Source: Selenomonadaceae bacterium (lineage in GTDB: Bacteria > Bacillota > Negativicutes > Selenomonadales > Selenomonadaceae). Taken from it: DNA of 64,000 nucleotides. Position numbers and translations under genes: made by a program. Shown in pieces: positions 17,492-26,803 of this stretch. Location of the stretch: positions 1 through 64,000 of the forward strand of contig JAFRRH010000049.1 of the NCBI GenBank assembly GCA_017428215.1, in the 5' to 3' direction. Every line of letters starts with the position of its first letter. Positions within the stretch are counted from its first letter, which is position 1. Below the pieces are notes generated by a model, which saw only the letters and a program-made list of their open reading frames with translations, made no database searches and had not been told where the DNA came from.

Positions 17492-18530
17492 AAAAATTTA
17501 CGACAGCCCGTCGGGTAAAGTGCACGCGCTAAAAGGCATTGATTTAGAAATTGCACGCGGCGAAATTTACGGGATAATTGGTTTGAGCGGCGCGGGCAAG
17601 TCAACTTTGGTGCGTTGTATTAACATGCTTGAACGACCGACGGCAGGTAAAGTTTTCGTTGACGGGCAGGACATGACAACTTTAACGGAAAGCGAACTTC
17701 GTGCGGCGCGTAAAAATATCGGAATGATTTTCCAACATTTTAATCTGCTAAGTTCAGCGACCGTTTACGATAATATTGCCTTTCCGCTGAAACTTTCCGG
17801 CACAAGTTCCGCCGATATTGAGAAAAAAGTTTCGCCGCTTCTCGAACTCGTCGGCTTAAGCGACAAAGCTAATCAATATCCCTCGCAACTTAGCGGCGGA
17901 CAAAAACAGCGCGTCGGAATTGCTCGCGCCCTTGCCAGCGACCCAAAAGTTTTGCTCTGCGACGAGGCAACCAGCGCACTTGACCCGCAAACAACTAAAT
18001 CTATTCTCGCGCTGATTAAGGACATTAATAAAAAACTTTCCTTAACCGTCGTCGTTATTACTCACGAAATGCAGGTTATCAAAGACATTTGCGATAAAGT
18101 TGCTGTGATAAGCGACGGAATTATTGCCGAGCGCGGCTCCGTCCTCGACGTGTTCACTAATCCGCAACACCGAATTACTAAAGAATTTATCAGCGTGCTT
18201 TTGTCGAACGAATTACCCGCCGCGTTTCGTGGCAATGAAATTTCTCAAGATAGGACGCCTGGCAGTCTGCTTTTGCTCCGATTAATTTTTTTAGGTGAGA
18301 CTGCAGATTATCCCGTGCTTGCAAAAATGATTCGTACCTGCGCGGGCGTGGAATGCACAATGCTTTTCGGAAATCTAGACGAAATTCACGGCGTGCCATT
18401 TGGACGATTTATTATTGGCTTGAGTGGCGAGGACGAAGTGATTAATAATGCGCTAAACTTTTTGGGCGGCGAAGATGTGCGCGTGGAGGTGATTGGCTAT
18501 GTTCGCAGAAATAATTCCGCTACTCAGTAA
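17469..18530 (+). CDS. metN: Methionine ABC transporter ATP-binding protein MetN
   Basis: A 353-residue ATPase of the D/L-methionine importer. Walker A is GLSGAGKST (38-46), the Q-loop is in MIFQHFNLL, the ABC signature is LSGGQKQRVGIARAL, and Walker B is VLLCDEATSALD. A C-terminal NIL domain (about 260-340) is the allosteric methionine-sensing domain characteristic of MetN. GTG 17469 has AAGAGGTG upstream. metI begins 32 bases before its end. A MetQ lipoprotein gene does not follow; metK does. Confidence 0.95.
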   Translation: MIKLLGIEKIYDSPSGKVHALKGIDLEIARGEIYGIIGLSGAGKSTLVRCINMLERPTAGKVFVDGQDMTTLTESELRAARKNIGMIFQHFNLLSSATVYDNIAFPLKLSGTSSADIEKKVSPLLELVGLSDKANQYPSQLSGGQKQRVGIARALASDPKVLLCDEATSALDPQTTKSILALIKDINKKLSLTVVVITHEMQVIKDICDKVAVISDGIIAERGSVLDVFTNPQHRITKEFISVLLSNELPAAFRGNEISQDRTPGSLLLLRLIFLGETADYPVLAKMIRTCAGVECTMLFGNLDEIHGVPFGRFIIGLSGEDEVINNALNFLGGEDVRVEVIGYVRRNNSATQ

Positions 18531-19152
18531 AGCACTCGGTGAAACAATTTATATGGTCGTGGTGTCAATGGCAATCGCGTCTGCAATCGGTGTGCCGCTC
18601 GGAGTTTTACTTCACACGACTGCTAAGGGACAAATTCTCGAAAACATTTTTATCAATCAAACAGTCGGTTCAGTCGTCAACGCGGTGCGTTCAATTCCGT
18701 TTATAATTTTAATGGTGGCAATAATCCCGTTGACAAGATTTATCGTCGGCAGTGCAATCGGAACGACGGCGGCAATCGTTCCGCTAGTTATCGCGTCGAT
18801 ACCGTTTATCGGGCGACAAGTCGAAACGTCGCTTAAAGAAGTTCCATCGGGTTTGATTGAAGCCGCGCAGGCAATGGGCGCAACGCCGTTCCAAATTATC
18901 AGCAAAGTTTTATTACCAGAGGCAATGCCGGGAATTGTCTCACAGTTGACGACGGTAATAATTGCGCTGGTAGGTGAATCAGCTATGGCGGGCGCAATCG
19001 GCGGCGGCGGTCTTGGAGATTTGGCAATTCGCTATGGTTATCAGAGATTTAGACCGGAAGTTATGCTGGCAACTGTTGTTGTACTGATAATTTTGGTTCA
19101 GCTCGTGCAATTCGTCGGCAACACGCTAGCTAAGAAACTCGATAAGCGTTGA
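18499..19152 (+). CDS. metI: Methionine ABC transporter permease MetI
   Basis: A 217-residue permease with five hydrophobic segments. It has the MetI-type coupling motif EAAQAMGATPFQIISKVLLPEA, which docks onto MetN. The ATG at 18499 lies 8 bases after GGAGGT within the end of metN; a TTG at 18493 is less well placed. A strong terminator (19168-19204) follows, so no metQ is co-transcribed. The binding lipoprotein must be encoded elsewhere. Confidence 0.94.
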   Translation: MFAEIIPLLSKALGETIYMVVVSMAIASAIGVPLGVLLHTTAKGQILENIFINQTVGSVVNAVRSIPFIILMVAIIPLTRFIVGSAIGTTAAIVPLVIASIPFIGRQVETSLKEVPSGLIEAAQAMGATPFQIISKVLLPEAMPGIVSQLTTVIIALVGESAMAGAIGGGGLGDLAIRYGYQRFRPEVMLATVVVLIILVQLVQFVGNTLAKKLDKR

Positions 19153-19167
19153 CAGATAAATTTAATT

Positions 19168-19204
19168 GTGATAACTTTGCAAATGGTTATCACATTATTT
19201 TTTT
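19168..19204 (+). terminator. Rho-independent terminator after metI
   Basis: A perfect 8-bp inverted repeat, GTGATAAC/GTTATCAC, at 19168-19175 and 19186-19193 is followed by ATTATTTTTTTT. It separates metNI from metK. No SAM-riboswitch-like structure accompanies it. Confidence 0.85.
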
Positions 19205-19221
19205 GGAAGCGAGGTATAAGA

Positions 19222-20409
19222 ATGCGCAGAATGTTATTTACATCCGAATCCGTGACGGAGGGACATCCCGATAAGGTTGCGGACAGAATTTCAGACAGTA
19301 TCTTGGACGCAATCATGGAGAAAGACCCTATGGGGCGCGTCGCCTGTGAAACGCTCGTTACGACTGGTCAAGTCCACGTCGTCGGCGAAATTTCCACAAC
19401 TTGCTACGTTGACATTCCTAAAATTATTCGCGGCGCAATTAACGACATCGGCTATACTAACTCGGCTTACGGTTTCGAGGCTGATACCGTTGGAGTTTTG
19501 GTTTCGCTTGATGAACAATCTCCCGACATTGCTCAAGGCGTCAACAAGTCAATCGAGGCTCGCGAAGGCGACATGGCGATTGAGGACGCTATCGGCGCGG
19601 GCGATCAAGGCATGATGTTCGGCTACGCGACAAACGAGACGCCCGATTTTATGCCGCTCCCAATTTCTCTTGCTCATAAATTAGCTCGTCGGCTTGCTGA
19701 AGTCCGCAAAGTTACACACGAAGTTGACTACCTGCGCCCCGACGGAAAAACTCAAGTCACCATTGCTTACGAAGGACGCAAACCCGTTGCCGTCGATACG
19801 ATTGTTATTTCCACACAACACAATCCCGACGTCACACTTGAGCAAATAAAAAAAGACATGCTCGAATACGTCGTTAAACCCATTGTTCCTGCTGAACTTT
19901 TGACGGCTGAAACAAAATTTTTCGTCAATCCAACGGGCAAATTCGTTATTGGCGGACCTCAAGGCGACAGCGGCTTGACCGGCAGAAAAATTATCGTCGA
20001 CACTTACGGCGGCTGGGCACGTCATGGCGGCGGAGCTTTCAGCGGTAAAGACCCGACAAAAGTTGACCGCAGTGCGGCTTATGCGGCTCGCTACGTTGCT
20101 AAAAATATTGTGGCGGCTGGCTTGGCTGACGAATGCGAAATTCAACTTGCCTATGCTATCGGCGTTGCCTATCCTGTTAGCGTTCGCGTTGAAAGTTTTG
20201 GCACGGCTAAAGTTGACGAGGAACTTATTGAAAAACTAGTTAAAGAAAACTTTGACCTGCGCCCCGCCGGAATTATTAAAATGCTCAACTTGCGCCGCCC
20301 GATTTATAAACAAACTTCCGCTTATGGGCACTTCGGCAGGACAGACGGCGACTTTCCTTGGGAACAAATTGACAAAGCCGACGCACTTCGCAAAGCCGCC
20401 GGACTTTAA
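19222..20409 (+). CDS. metK: S-adenosylmethionine synthase
   Basis: A 395-residue methionine adenosyltransferase that makes SAM from methionine and ATP. The N-terminus is [18 protein letters not shown] with the catalytic His15. [12 protein letters not shown] is the ATP/methionine-site signature and [16 protein letters not shown] is the C-terminal phosphate-binding loop. ATG 19222 after GCGAGG gives the family N-terminus; an upstream GTG frame would read through the terminator stem. It lies directly downstream of the methionine importer, so uptake and use of methionine are encoded side by side. Confidence 0.97.
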   Translation: MRRMLFTSESVTEGHPDKVADRISDSILDAIMEKDPMGRVACETLVTTGQVHVVGEISTTCYVDIPKIIRGAINDIGYTNSAYGFEADTVGVLVSLDEQSPDIAQGVNKSIEAREGDMAIEDAIGAGDQGMMFGYATNETPDFMPLPISLAHKLARRLAEVRKVTHEVDYLRPDGKTQVTIAYEGRKPVAVDTIVISTQHNPDVTLEQIKKDMLEYVVKPIVPAELLTAETKFFVNPTGKFVIGGPQGDSGLTGRKIIVDTYGGWARHGGGAFSGKDPTKVDRSAAYAARYVAKNIVAAGLADECEIQLAYAIGVAYPVSVRVESFGTAKVDEELIEKLVKENFDLRPAGIIKMLNLRRPIYKQTSAYGHFGRTDGDFPWEQIDKADALRKAAGL

Positions 20410-20437
20410 CCACGTCGATAAAATTTTCCCTAATCCC

Positions 20438-20466
20438 TTGTACCCTGCCGTTTCTTTTGTTACAAT
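20438..20466 (+). promoter_or_regulatory. Possible promoter of glgB
   Basis: TTGTAC (20438-20443) and TACAAT (20461-20466) with a 17-base spacer lie 43 bases before the glgB start. The -10 box is good, the -35 box only fair. Confidence 0.4.
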
Positions 20467-20508
20467 CGGTGCGGAAGATTCTGAAAACGGATTAAGGGAG
20501 GAAGGTTT

Positions 20509-22515
20509 ATGAAACATATCGGATTGGTGGCGAAGGACGGTTGGCTCGCGCCTTACGAGGAAGCAATTCGCGGGCGTCACGATCACGCGCTGTGGAAAAT
20601 TTCTCAACTGACACAAAACGGCAAGCGCACGCTCTCCGACTTCGCAGATGGTCATCTTTATTTCGGACTTCACAAAACTGGCTATGGTTGGGTTTTCCGC
20701 GAATGGGCACCGAATGCGGCGGACATTTGGTTAATCGGCGACTTCAACGGTTGGCAGAAAACTGAGGAATATCGTTGCAAAAAACTCGAAGGCGGCAACT
20801 GGGAACTTAAACTTTCGGAAAATCAACTCAAGCACGGCGACCTTTACAAAATGTGTGTTCGTTGGGACGGCGGCGAGGGCGAACGTATTCCGGCGTGGTG
20901 TCAACGTGTCGTTCAAGATGAGCAGACTAAAATTTTTTCCGCGCAGGTTTGGAATCCGCCGCAACCGCACATTTGGCACGATGAAGGCTTTAAGATTGAT
21001 ACTGACCCGCTTTTGATTTACGAGTGTCATGTTGGCATGGCGCAGGACGCAGAAAAAGTCGGCACTTACACCGAGTTTAAGGAAAATATTTTGCCGCGTG
21101 TAAAAATGGCTGGCTACAACGCGATTCAAGTTATGGCAATTCAGGAGCACCCATACTACGGTAGCTTTGGTTATCACGTGTCGAGTTTCTTTGCGCCGAG
21201 CAGTCGTTGTGGTACGCCCGAAGAGCTTAAAGACATGATTGACGCGGCTCACCAAATGGGCATTGGCGTTATAATGGATATTGTTCACAGCCACGCCGTT
21301 AAAAATGAAGTCGAAGGCTTAGGCAACCTCGCGGGCGACCCGAATCAATTTTTCTACGAAGGCGAACGCCACGAACACCCCGCTTGGGATAGTCTCTGTT
21401 TTGATTACGGCAAGGACGACGTTTTACATTTCCTGCTTAGCAACTGCAAATATTGGTTGCAAGAATATCACTTTGACGGCTTCCGCTTCGACGGGATAAC
21501 CTCAATGCTTTATTACAGTCACGGCTTAGGCGAGGCGTTCTGTGGCTACGGCGATTATTTCAACGGACACCAAGACGACAACGCGATTTGCTACCTAATG
21601 TTAGCTAACAAAATGATTCACGAAATTAAACCCGACGCAGTAACCATTGCCGAAGACGTTAGCGGTATGCCCGGCTTGGCTAGCAAATTCGAGGACGGTG
21701 GCTTTGGATTTAATTATCGCTTGGCAATGAATGTTCCCGACTATTGGATTAAGATGATTAAAGAGCAACGCGACGAAGATTGGAAACCGTCCTCAATTTT
21801 CTGGGAGATGACCAATCGCCGCGCAGATGAAAAAACTATTTCCTACGCTGAAAGCCACGACCAAGCGTTGGTTGGAGATAAGACAATTATTTTCCGGCTG
21901 ATTGATGCTGATATGTATTGGCACTTCCGCAAGGGTGACGAAAACGACGTTGCAAATCGCGGTATTGCCCTGCATAAGATGATTCGGCTTGTTACGGTTT
22001 CGACGATGAACGGCGGCTATCTGAACTTCATGGGCAACGAATTCGGTCACCCAGAATGGATTGATTTCCCGCGTGAGGGCAACGGCTGGAGTCATAAATA
22101 TGCGCAACGTCAATGGCATTTGCTCGACGATAAAACTTTGTGCTATCACGAACTCGGCGACTTTGATAGGGCAATGCTTGCAGTCATTAAAGCTGAGCCG
22201 GATTTTGCAAAGTTACCTGTTCGCGAAATTTGGCACGACGATGCAGATCAAGTTTTAGCTTATATGCGCGGGCGGTTATTGTTCGTGTTTAACTTCTCGC
22301 CAACTAAATCGTTCACGGATTACGGCTTCCTCGTTCCAAAGGGCGACTATGATGTTATGCTCAACACCGACGATAAAGCTTTTGGCGGATTTGGCTTGAC
22401 GGACGACAATGTTCCGCACTACACAAATTACGACCCCGTTTACGATAGACAAGATAAAGACTGGCTTAAATTGTACATACCGGCACGCACGGGCGTTGTC
22501 TTGTGGAAGAATTAA
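20509..22515 (+). CDS. glgB: 1,4-alpha-glucan branching enzyme
   Basis: A 668-residue GH13 enzyme that forms alpha-1,6 branches in glycogen. A CBM48-like domain (about 50-150, with YGWVFREWAPNA) precedes the catalytic barrel. The nucleophile is Asp328 in GFRFDGIT, the acid/base Glu382 in IAEDVSG and the third acid Asp451 in ESHDQA. Motifs such as FRFDGITSMLY and GNEFGHPEWIDFPREGNGW are those of the eukaryote-like GH13_8 branching enzymes rather than the usual bacterial GH13_9 type. No other glycogen gene is adjacent. ATG 20509 follows GGGAGGAAGGTTT. A terminator follows at 22597. Confidence 0.93.
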   Translation: MKHIGLVAKDGWLAPYEEAIRGRHDHALWKISQLTQNGKRTLSDFADGHLYFGLHKTGYGWVFREWAPNAADIWLIGDFNGWQKTEEYRCKKLEGGNWELKLSENQLKHGDLYKMCVRWDGGEGERIPAWCQRVVQDEQTKIFSAQVWNPPQPHIWHDEGFKIDTDPLLIYECHVGMAQDAEKVGTYTEFKENILPRVKMAGYNAIQVMAIQEHPYYGSFGYHVSSFFAPSSRCGTPEELKDMIDAAHQMGIGVIMDIVHSHAVKNEVEGLGNLAGDPNQFFYEGERHEHPAWDSLCFDYGKDDVLHFLLSNCKYWLQEYHFDGFRFDGITSMLYYSHGLGEAFCGYGDYFNGHQDDNAICYLMLANKMIHEIKPDAVTIAEDVSGMPGLASKFEDGGFGFNYRLAMNVPDYWIKMIKEQRDEDWKPSSIFWEMTNRRADEKTISYAESHDQALVGDKTIIFRLIDADMYWHFRKGDENDVANRGIALHKMIRLVTVSTMNGGYLNFMGNEFGHPEWIDFPREGNGWSHKYAQRQWHLLDDKTLCYHELGDFDRAMLAVIKAEPDFAKLPVREIWHDDADQVLAYMRGRLLFVFNFSPTKSFTDYGFLVPKGDYDVMLNTDDKAFGGFGLTDDNVPHYTNYDPVYDRQDKDWLKLYIPARTGVVLWKN

Positions 22516-22596
22516 TCGATTTAATTTTTCTCTTGCAAATCATACATAGACAAGAAAAATCCACCGTCGAATATGGCTAGGTGTCAGCTTGTATAC

Positions 22597-22633
22597 AAAG
22601 CCCGTTTCAGGCTATTCCGAAACGGGCTTTTTG
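22597..22633 (+). terminator. Terminator after glgB
   Basis: AAAGCCCGTTTC and GAAACGGGCTTT form a 12-bp perfect stem around a 10-base loop, followed by TT-G-CTTT. It is strong and, by its A/T flanks, probably works in both directions. Confidence 0.85.
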
Positions 22634-22732
22634 CTTTGATTTTCTTCAATAAAGTAGAAAATAAGAGTGACTTGCATTTTGAATTTGATTAATCCTCGAT
22701 ATTGTATTCCTAATAACCTTCTCGATTTGTTG

Positions 22733-23540
22733 TAGTGATAGGTAACTCTTTGAATTAGTCTCTGAGTTTTCCCACACTCTACACCGTACAAGCGACTTTC
22801 ATCGCATAAGGTGTGCCATCATACTTAAGCTAACTCCTCTAAAACTTTCACCGTTATAAACGTCCAAGAGTAGCACCGTTTTTCAGTGTGGGTTCTTCTC
22901 TTACTCGAATCTCTTGGAAAAGAACTTGTGTGATTTTTTCCCATTACAGAGCCTTCATTGGTTCGAGCTTCGCTTTTCAGCGCGAATTAAGCAGCTTATT
23001 TTCTTCGTCTGCACATTGTCTTTGACAACTCTGCGTCTTTCCTTGTTCCGATAGCCTTATCTTTGCATATATCTTTAGGTTTTCGCTTTGAACCTGCAAG
23101 CTGGAATGTGCCTGTAACACATTAGGGTATTTCATAACTGCTATTCTTACTAAACCCCACTTGCGCCGATTTCCCGACCATTGCATTTCTACAATGTTTA
23201 CGTCTAGCCCCGTACATTCGCGAATTCGTCAGTCTCCTTTGAGACATTCTCACCGTAGCTAATTTATAGACCTCCGGCATATAGACAACACCAACTGTCT
23301 CCAGTCAGCTTTCCTCAACATTACTTGTTAGGGTTGTTCTCTGCCGACTTCACCGAGCTTCTGACGCGAACGTCAGTCGGAGTATTAAGGAAAACGTTTC
23401 GAGGCGTTACTCCCTCATTCCATTTTTCAGGCTATCAGTTCGCCTTTTCAGGCGCAGTAGCTTTTCACTACTGAACAAGTCGCGTAGCAATTCAAAAAGC
23501 TCTCGAGAGGCTCGGACTTTGTGATATGCTTTCACCTTTC
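22733..23540 (-). ncRNA. ORF-less group II intron ribozyme (possibly degenerate)
   Basis: Bases 22781-22814, read on the minus strand, are a 34-nucleotide domain V: TATGCGATGAAAGTCGCTTG at its core, closed by ACACC/GGTGT. This has the standard length, GAAA tetraloop and internal bulge. Downstream, a domain VI-like hairpin with a bulged A (ACTCAGAGACTAATTCAAAG) and an end near CCTATCACTAC at 22733-22744 follow. The upstream 700 bases are structured, non-coding, and match the intron fragment at 299-655. No reverse transcriptase frame remains between the DIII-like part and domain V. The 5' boundary (about 23500-23540) is not fixed. The AGC catalytic triad reads CAC here, so splicing may be lost. 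Confidence 0.7.
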
Positions 23541-23766
23541 ATGGCTTTAGTTCTTCTGTGACGAGGAACTCGACGACGGCAGAACTAAATTTTCCTGCCT
23601 TGCTCATAAGCAACATCAACTTCCTAATGAACTCGACAACCTCAAATTCCTTATTAAACTTGACCGCAAAGGAAAAAATAACGCCGTTTTTTATCGTTGC
23701 GCCAATCCTGACTTCGAGGAATATATTTCCAGCAAAAGTCTAAGAACGTGTGTTCATAGAAAAAAG
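23536..23766 (+). pseudogene. Unrecognised gene fragment, C-terminal part
   Basis: A frame with protein-like composition and no start encodes FFCDEELDDGRTKFSCL, then NELDNLKFLIKLDRKG and ANPDFEEYISS, to a TAG at about 23766. It lies between the presumed 5' side of the group II intron and the left end of the IS5 derivative, so it is likely a gene cut by these insertions. I do not recognise the family. Confidence 0.35.
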
Positions 23767-24214
23767 TAGTATAATGAGCTTACTATGAGAAAAAAATACG
23801 AAACAGATTTAACGGAAGAGCAATGGGAAGTTATAGAGCCTTTGTTCTTCAATATGAGAAAGTAAAAATGGGAAAAGCGAAATTTATAGTGCACAATGGG
23901 TTATTGGGTAGCAGGTCTAGCCACTTTTGCCTATTCGACTTTGAAGAAAATATGTGGTGATGGTGGTTATTGCGGCTCCTTTGTTTACGAAGCGTACAAG
24001 TACTTTGGCTTGAGAGTAGAGATATCGAAGAAACCAAAGCCGCACGGTTGGTCAGTCTTATCAAAACGTTGGAGGGTAGAGAGAACTTTTTCTTGTCTTA
24101 ATCACTCTCGCTGACTTTCTAAAGATTACGAACTGACTGTTGCTTCTGCTGATACCTTCATTAAAATTTCCCATATTCACACTTTACTCAAGCGTTTGGG
24201 AACACTGGTTCTTA
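23741..24214 (+). mobile_element. IS5-type deletion derivative with terminal inverted repeats
   Basis: A 474-bp element bounded by 15-bp terminal repeats, TAAGAACGTGTGTTC at 23741-23755 and GAACACTGGTTCTTA at 24200-24214 (13 of 15 match as inverted repeats). Inside, ATG 23785 begins an IS427-like transposase (MRKKYETDLTEEQWEVIEPL) that stops after 26 residues. The C-terminal part resumes at IGYWVAGLATFAYS with GDGGYCG and RWRVERTFSCLNHSR, an internal stop, then LSKDYELTVASADTFIKISH. The middle of the gene, including the first DDE aspartate, is deleted. It could only be moved by a transposase supplied in trans. Confidence 0.8.
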
Positions 24215-24252
24215 AGTTTTAATTATCTCGTCGCTTAAGTTAATGCCATTGA

Positions 24253-24408
24253 GTCGAATGGGACGAAAACAAAATTGATTACCGCGATGAAAGCCACAGC
24301 GACGACGAAATTGATTTCAGCGATATTCCACGCATGACAAAAGAATAATTGGCAAAATTTAAAACGGCGCGATTTCGTCAAAGAAAATCTCAAAATATTG
24401 CAAGCTGA
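24253..24408 (+). pseudogene. Collapsed BrnT/BrnA-like toxin-antitoxin remnant
   Basis: The frame from 24253 encodes VEWDENKIDYRDESHSDDEI. EWDENK is the N-terminal signature of BrnT toxins, and DYRDESHSDDE resembles their mid-protein DEEHS-DEER segment. It then runs into DFSDIPRMTKE, a stop, and LAKFKTARFRQ, which resemble the N-terminal part of the partner BrnA antitoxin (IPELTDEQLAKF...). Toxin and antitoxin appear fused by deletions that removed most of both. The assignment rests on short motifs. Confidence 0.45.
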
Positions 24409-24409
24409 A

Positions 24410-24446
24410 CAAAAAATTATCCCCTTCCAAAATCGGAGGGGGATTT
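24410..24446 (-). terminator. Terminator after FHA gene (bidirectional)
   Basis: ATCCCC-TTCC and GGAGGGGGAT form a stem with AAAATC as loop. A T-tract follows on both strands (TTTTTT on plus, TAATTTTTT on minus). It ends the minus-strand FHA gene and closes the decay zone to its left. Confidence 0.8.
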
Positions 24447-24447
24447 T

Positions 24448-25218
24448 TTATAAAACTTTATAAGTTAGCGTCGTACGCCCGATTAAAATTTTGTCGCCGT
24501 CCTTAAGCTCGTGACGACTTATCGGTTTTTTATTGACGAATGTCCCGTTCAAACTGCCCGCGTCGTAGAGAACATGCCGGTGCCGTTCATAGGCAACATA
24601 AGCGTGAATTCGCGACGCGCTCTCATCATCAATAACGAAATCATTTGTAGTTTTGCGCCCAAGATAAATTTGCCGCTCGCCAAAAACAAGTTCCGACGTT
24701 TTATAATCGGTAAGAATTGCCAAATTATATTCGACTTTTCGCGGCGTGGCAGTTCGCATTGTCGCAACGATTGTTGTTTTGTCGGCAATGATTGTTTTAT
24801 CGTCATTGGAAGCGTCCGTGCTTTCAATCAGCGTCTGTGATAACACTTCATTTTCAAGATTAATAGTATCTTCTTCCTGGTCGCTCTCGTCAACGTAGCT
24901 TGACACAATAACAATCGCATTTTCGTCAGCCGTCATCTTTTTTATCTTAACGGAAAGCACACCTTCCATAAAGCAATTTTCGCGAATAACTTTGCGCTCA
25001 ACTGCCTCGTGCAGAGATTTAATTAATCGTGCCGCGCTCAATCGGTGACAATCTTCCTCGCAAAGATAAATTACATAGGAATTCGGAACGAAATTTTCTT
25101 TAGTTTTTTGCTTAGAAACTTCGCGTTCAAGTGCTTTTATCAATTCGTTAGGTTTAACTTCGCCGCGTCGCTGAAAAAAATTTGCCAGCTGTCCTGATAT
25201 AACGCTTGCCAATTTCAA
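24448..25218 (-). CDS. DUF3662 / FHA domain protein
   Basis: A 256-residue cytoplasmic protein of the FhaA type. The N-terminal DUF3662 domain (about 1-115) contains RRGEVKPNELIKALERE and NSYVIYLCEED. A Ser/Thr/Asp-rich linker follows (TINLENEV...TIIADKTTIV). The C-terminal forkhead-associated domain (about 180-250) has IYLGRKTTNDFVID, SASRIHAYV and DAGSLNGTFVNKKPI, the phosphothreonine-binding loops. In other bacteria such proteins read Ser/Thr kinase signals at the cell envelope. No kinase gene is adjacent here. It starts at a TTG after AAAGGAGGCGG, 24 bases downstream of the terminator that ends the ribosomal cluster. Confidence 0.88.
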   Translation of the reverse strand: MKLASVISGQLANFFQRRGEVKPNELIKALEREVSKQKTKENFVPNSYVIYLCEEDCHRLSAARLIKSLHEAVERKVIRENCFMEGVLSVKIKKMTADENAIVIVSSYVDESDQEEDTINLENEVLSQTLIESTDASNDDKTIIADKTTIVATMRTATPRKVEYNLAILTDYKTSELVFGERQIYLGRKTTNDFVIDDESASRIHAYVAYERHRHVLYDAGSLNGTFVNKKPISRHELKDGDKILIGRTTLTYKVL

Positions 25219-25241
25219 CTGCGCCGCCTCCTTTAAACTTC

Positions 25242-25275
25242 AAAAAAAATGCTCTCCAAGAAAATTGGACAGCAT
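25242..25275 (-). terminator. Terminator after rplQ
   Basis: On the minus strand ATGCTGTCCAA and TTGGAGAGCAT pair (one mismatch), followed by TTTTTTT. It ends the long ribosomal protein cluster. Confidence 0.85.
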
Positions 25276-25297
25276 CTTTTTTATAGTCAAAAATATT

Positions 25298-25636
25298 TTA
25301 CACCAGCTCAATCCAAACCATAGGTGCGGCGTCTCCACGACGAGGCGCAACTTTTATAATTCTGGTGTAGCCGCCCGCACGATCGCTGTATTTTTCGGGA
25401 AGCTCCTCGAAAACTTTATGTACAACGTCTACATTAGCGACGAGATTTATAGCTTGACGGCGTGCACTCAAGTCGCCGCGTTTAGCAAGTGTAACGACTT
25501 TCTCGGCGAATTTGCGAAGTTCTTTAGCTCGTGCCTCTGTCGTCTCAATGCGTTCATGTTGGAAAAGCGCAGTCAGCAAACTTTTAAACATTGCCTTGCG
25601 TGCACCGGTATTCCTGCCGAGTTTTCTATAGCTCAT
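25298..25636 (-). CDS. rplQ: 50S ribosomal protein L17
   Basis: A 112-residue large-subunit protein at the exit-tunnel side. [20 protein letters not shown] is the family N-terminus, and [20 protein letters not shown] the conserved C-terminal loop. ATG 25636 is 7 bases after AGGAGG; a TTG one codon upstream is possible. It is the last gene of the alpha-operon order rpsM-rpsK-rpsD-rpoA-rplQ. Confidence 0.97.
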   Translation of the reverse strand: MSYRKLGRNTGARKAMFKSLLTALFQHERIETTEARAKELRKFAEKVVTLAKRGDLSARRQAINLVANVDVVHKVFEELPEKYSDRAGGYTRIIKVAPRRGDAAPMVWIELV

Positions 25637-25660
25637 CAAGTTTCCTCCTTCCTGCGAAGT

Positions 25661-26764
25661 TTAATCGTCCAACAAGTTTATATTTGTCTGATTCGGCGAA
25701 GGCTTAAACGATACGCCGAGTTGATCCATAGTGTGTTTAATTTCTTCAAACGACTTGCGACCGAGATTGCGAACCTTCATCATTTCCTCTTCGGTTTTGT
25801 CAACCAATTCCGCTACAACGTGTATGCCCGCCCGCTTTAAGCAATTCGTCGAACGAACGGACAATTCCAGCTCTTCGATAGGCTTTGTAAGATTTTTATC
25901 CATCGTCAAGGCAATGTCGTCTTTGGATTCTTTAGCGGAAGGCTCATTATCTTCCTCTATTTCCTCGAAAGCAACGCTGTCCATGCTTTGGAAAAGTTTC
26001 ATGTGCGCTATCAAAATCGACGCCGCCTTAGCAACTGCCTCTTCAGGGCGAAGCGTGCCATTTGTCCAAACTTCCAACGTTAATTTATCAAAGTCCATTT
26101 CATTGCCAACGCGAGTATCTGTCACGTCGTAATTGACGCGCAACACCGGCGAGAAAATCGAATCAATCGGAATGGTGCCGATTATGTCATCGGGATTTCT
26201 ATTTTTTTCCGCTTGGTCGTAGCCGCGTCCGCTCCGAGCTGTCATTTCAATTTTAAGCTTGCCAGTTTCGTTAAGCCAAGCAATATGCAAGTCGGGATTT
26301 AAAATCTCAATGCTGGGGTCGCACTCAATATCAGCCGCAATAACTTCCCTGCGTCCGCCCGAATGTCCGCCATTTCTAATTTCCTCCTCAACGTCAATGT
26401 CAATTCGGAGGGAATAAGTTCTGGGCGGCGTCGCTGTAACTTGCGCAAAGTATTGCGGAGGTTGATTTTTTTCCTCGTCAATCTTCAAGCAGAGCTGTTT
26501 GATATTCAGCACAATATTTGTTACGTCTTCGCGAACGCCGGGGATTGTAGAAAATTCATGGAGCACGCCATCAATCCTAATCGACGTAACCGCCGCGCCT
26601 TCCAAAGAGGAGAGAAGCATACGACGTAAGCTATTGCCGATTGTAATTCCGTAGCCGCGTCCGAGCGGTTCACAGATAAATTTTCCGTAGCAACCGTCCT
26701 CGCTGACTTCGACCATTTCAATCTTCGGCGGCTTTTGGCTTTCGTTTTTATCGTTGTCAATCAC
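25661..26764 (-). CDS. rpoA: DNA-directed RNA polymerase subunit alpha
   Basis: A 367-residue scaffold subunit of RNA polymerase. The N-terminal assembly domain (to about 245) includes [19 protein letters not shown] and [18 protein letters not shown] linker follows, longer and more acidic than usual ([17 protein letters not shown]). The C-terminal domain (about 290-350) contains [16 protein letters not shown] and [13 protein letters not shown], the helix-hairpin-helix that binds UP elements. It is about 50 residues longer than the common 315, largely from the linker and tail. GTG start after AAAGGAGCGG. Confidence 0.97.
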   Translation of the reverse strand: MIDNDKNESQKPPKIEMVEVSEDGCYGKFICEPLGRGYGITIGNSLRRMLLSSLEGAAVTSIRIDGVLHEFSTIPGVREDVTNIVLNIKQLCLKIDEEKNQPPQYFAQVTATPPRTYSLRIDIDVEEEIRNGGHSGGRREVIAADIECDPSIEILNPDLHIAWLNETGKLKIEMTARSGRGYDQAEKNRNPDDIIGTIPIDSIFSPVLRVNYDVTDTRVGNEMDFDKLTLEVWTNGTLRPEEAVAKAASILIAHMKLFQSMDSVAFEEIEEDNEPSAKESKDDIALTMDKNLTKPIEELELSVRSTNCLKRAGIHVVAELVDKTEEEMMKVRNLGRKSFEEIKHTMDQLGVSFKPSPNQTNINLLDD

Positions 26765-26803
26765 AAAAATCCGCTCCTTTCACAGAAAATCTGTTGGGAC
26801 GAA

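Noticed and set aside
19153..19221. Possible SAM riboswitch before metK
   Set aside because: The gap is under 70 bases and its only structure is a simple 8-bp terminator hairpin; no multi-helix SAM-riboswitch elements are present.
22977..23186. Minus-strand 69-codon frame in the intron
   Set aside because: Lies in the ribozyme upstream of domain V and matches intron RNA repeated at the left edge rather than any protein.
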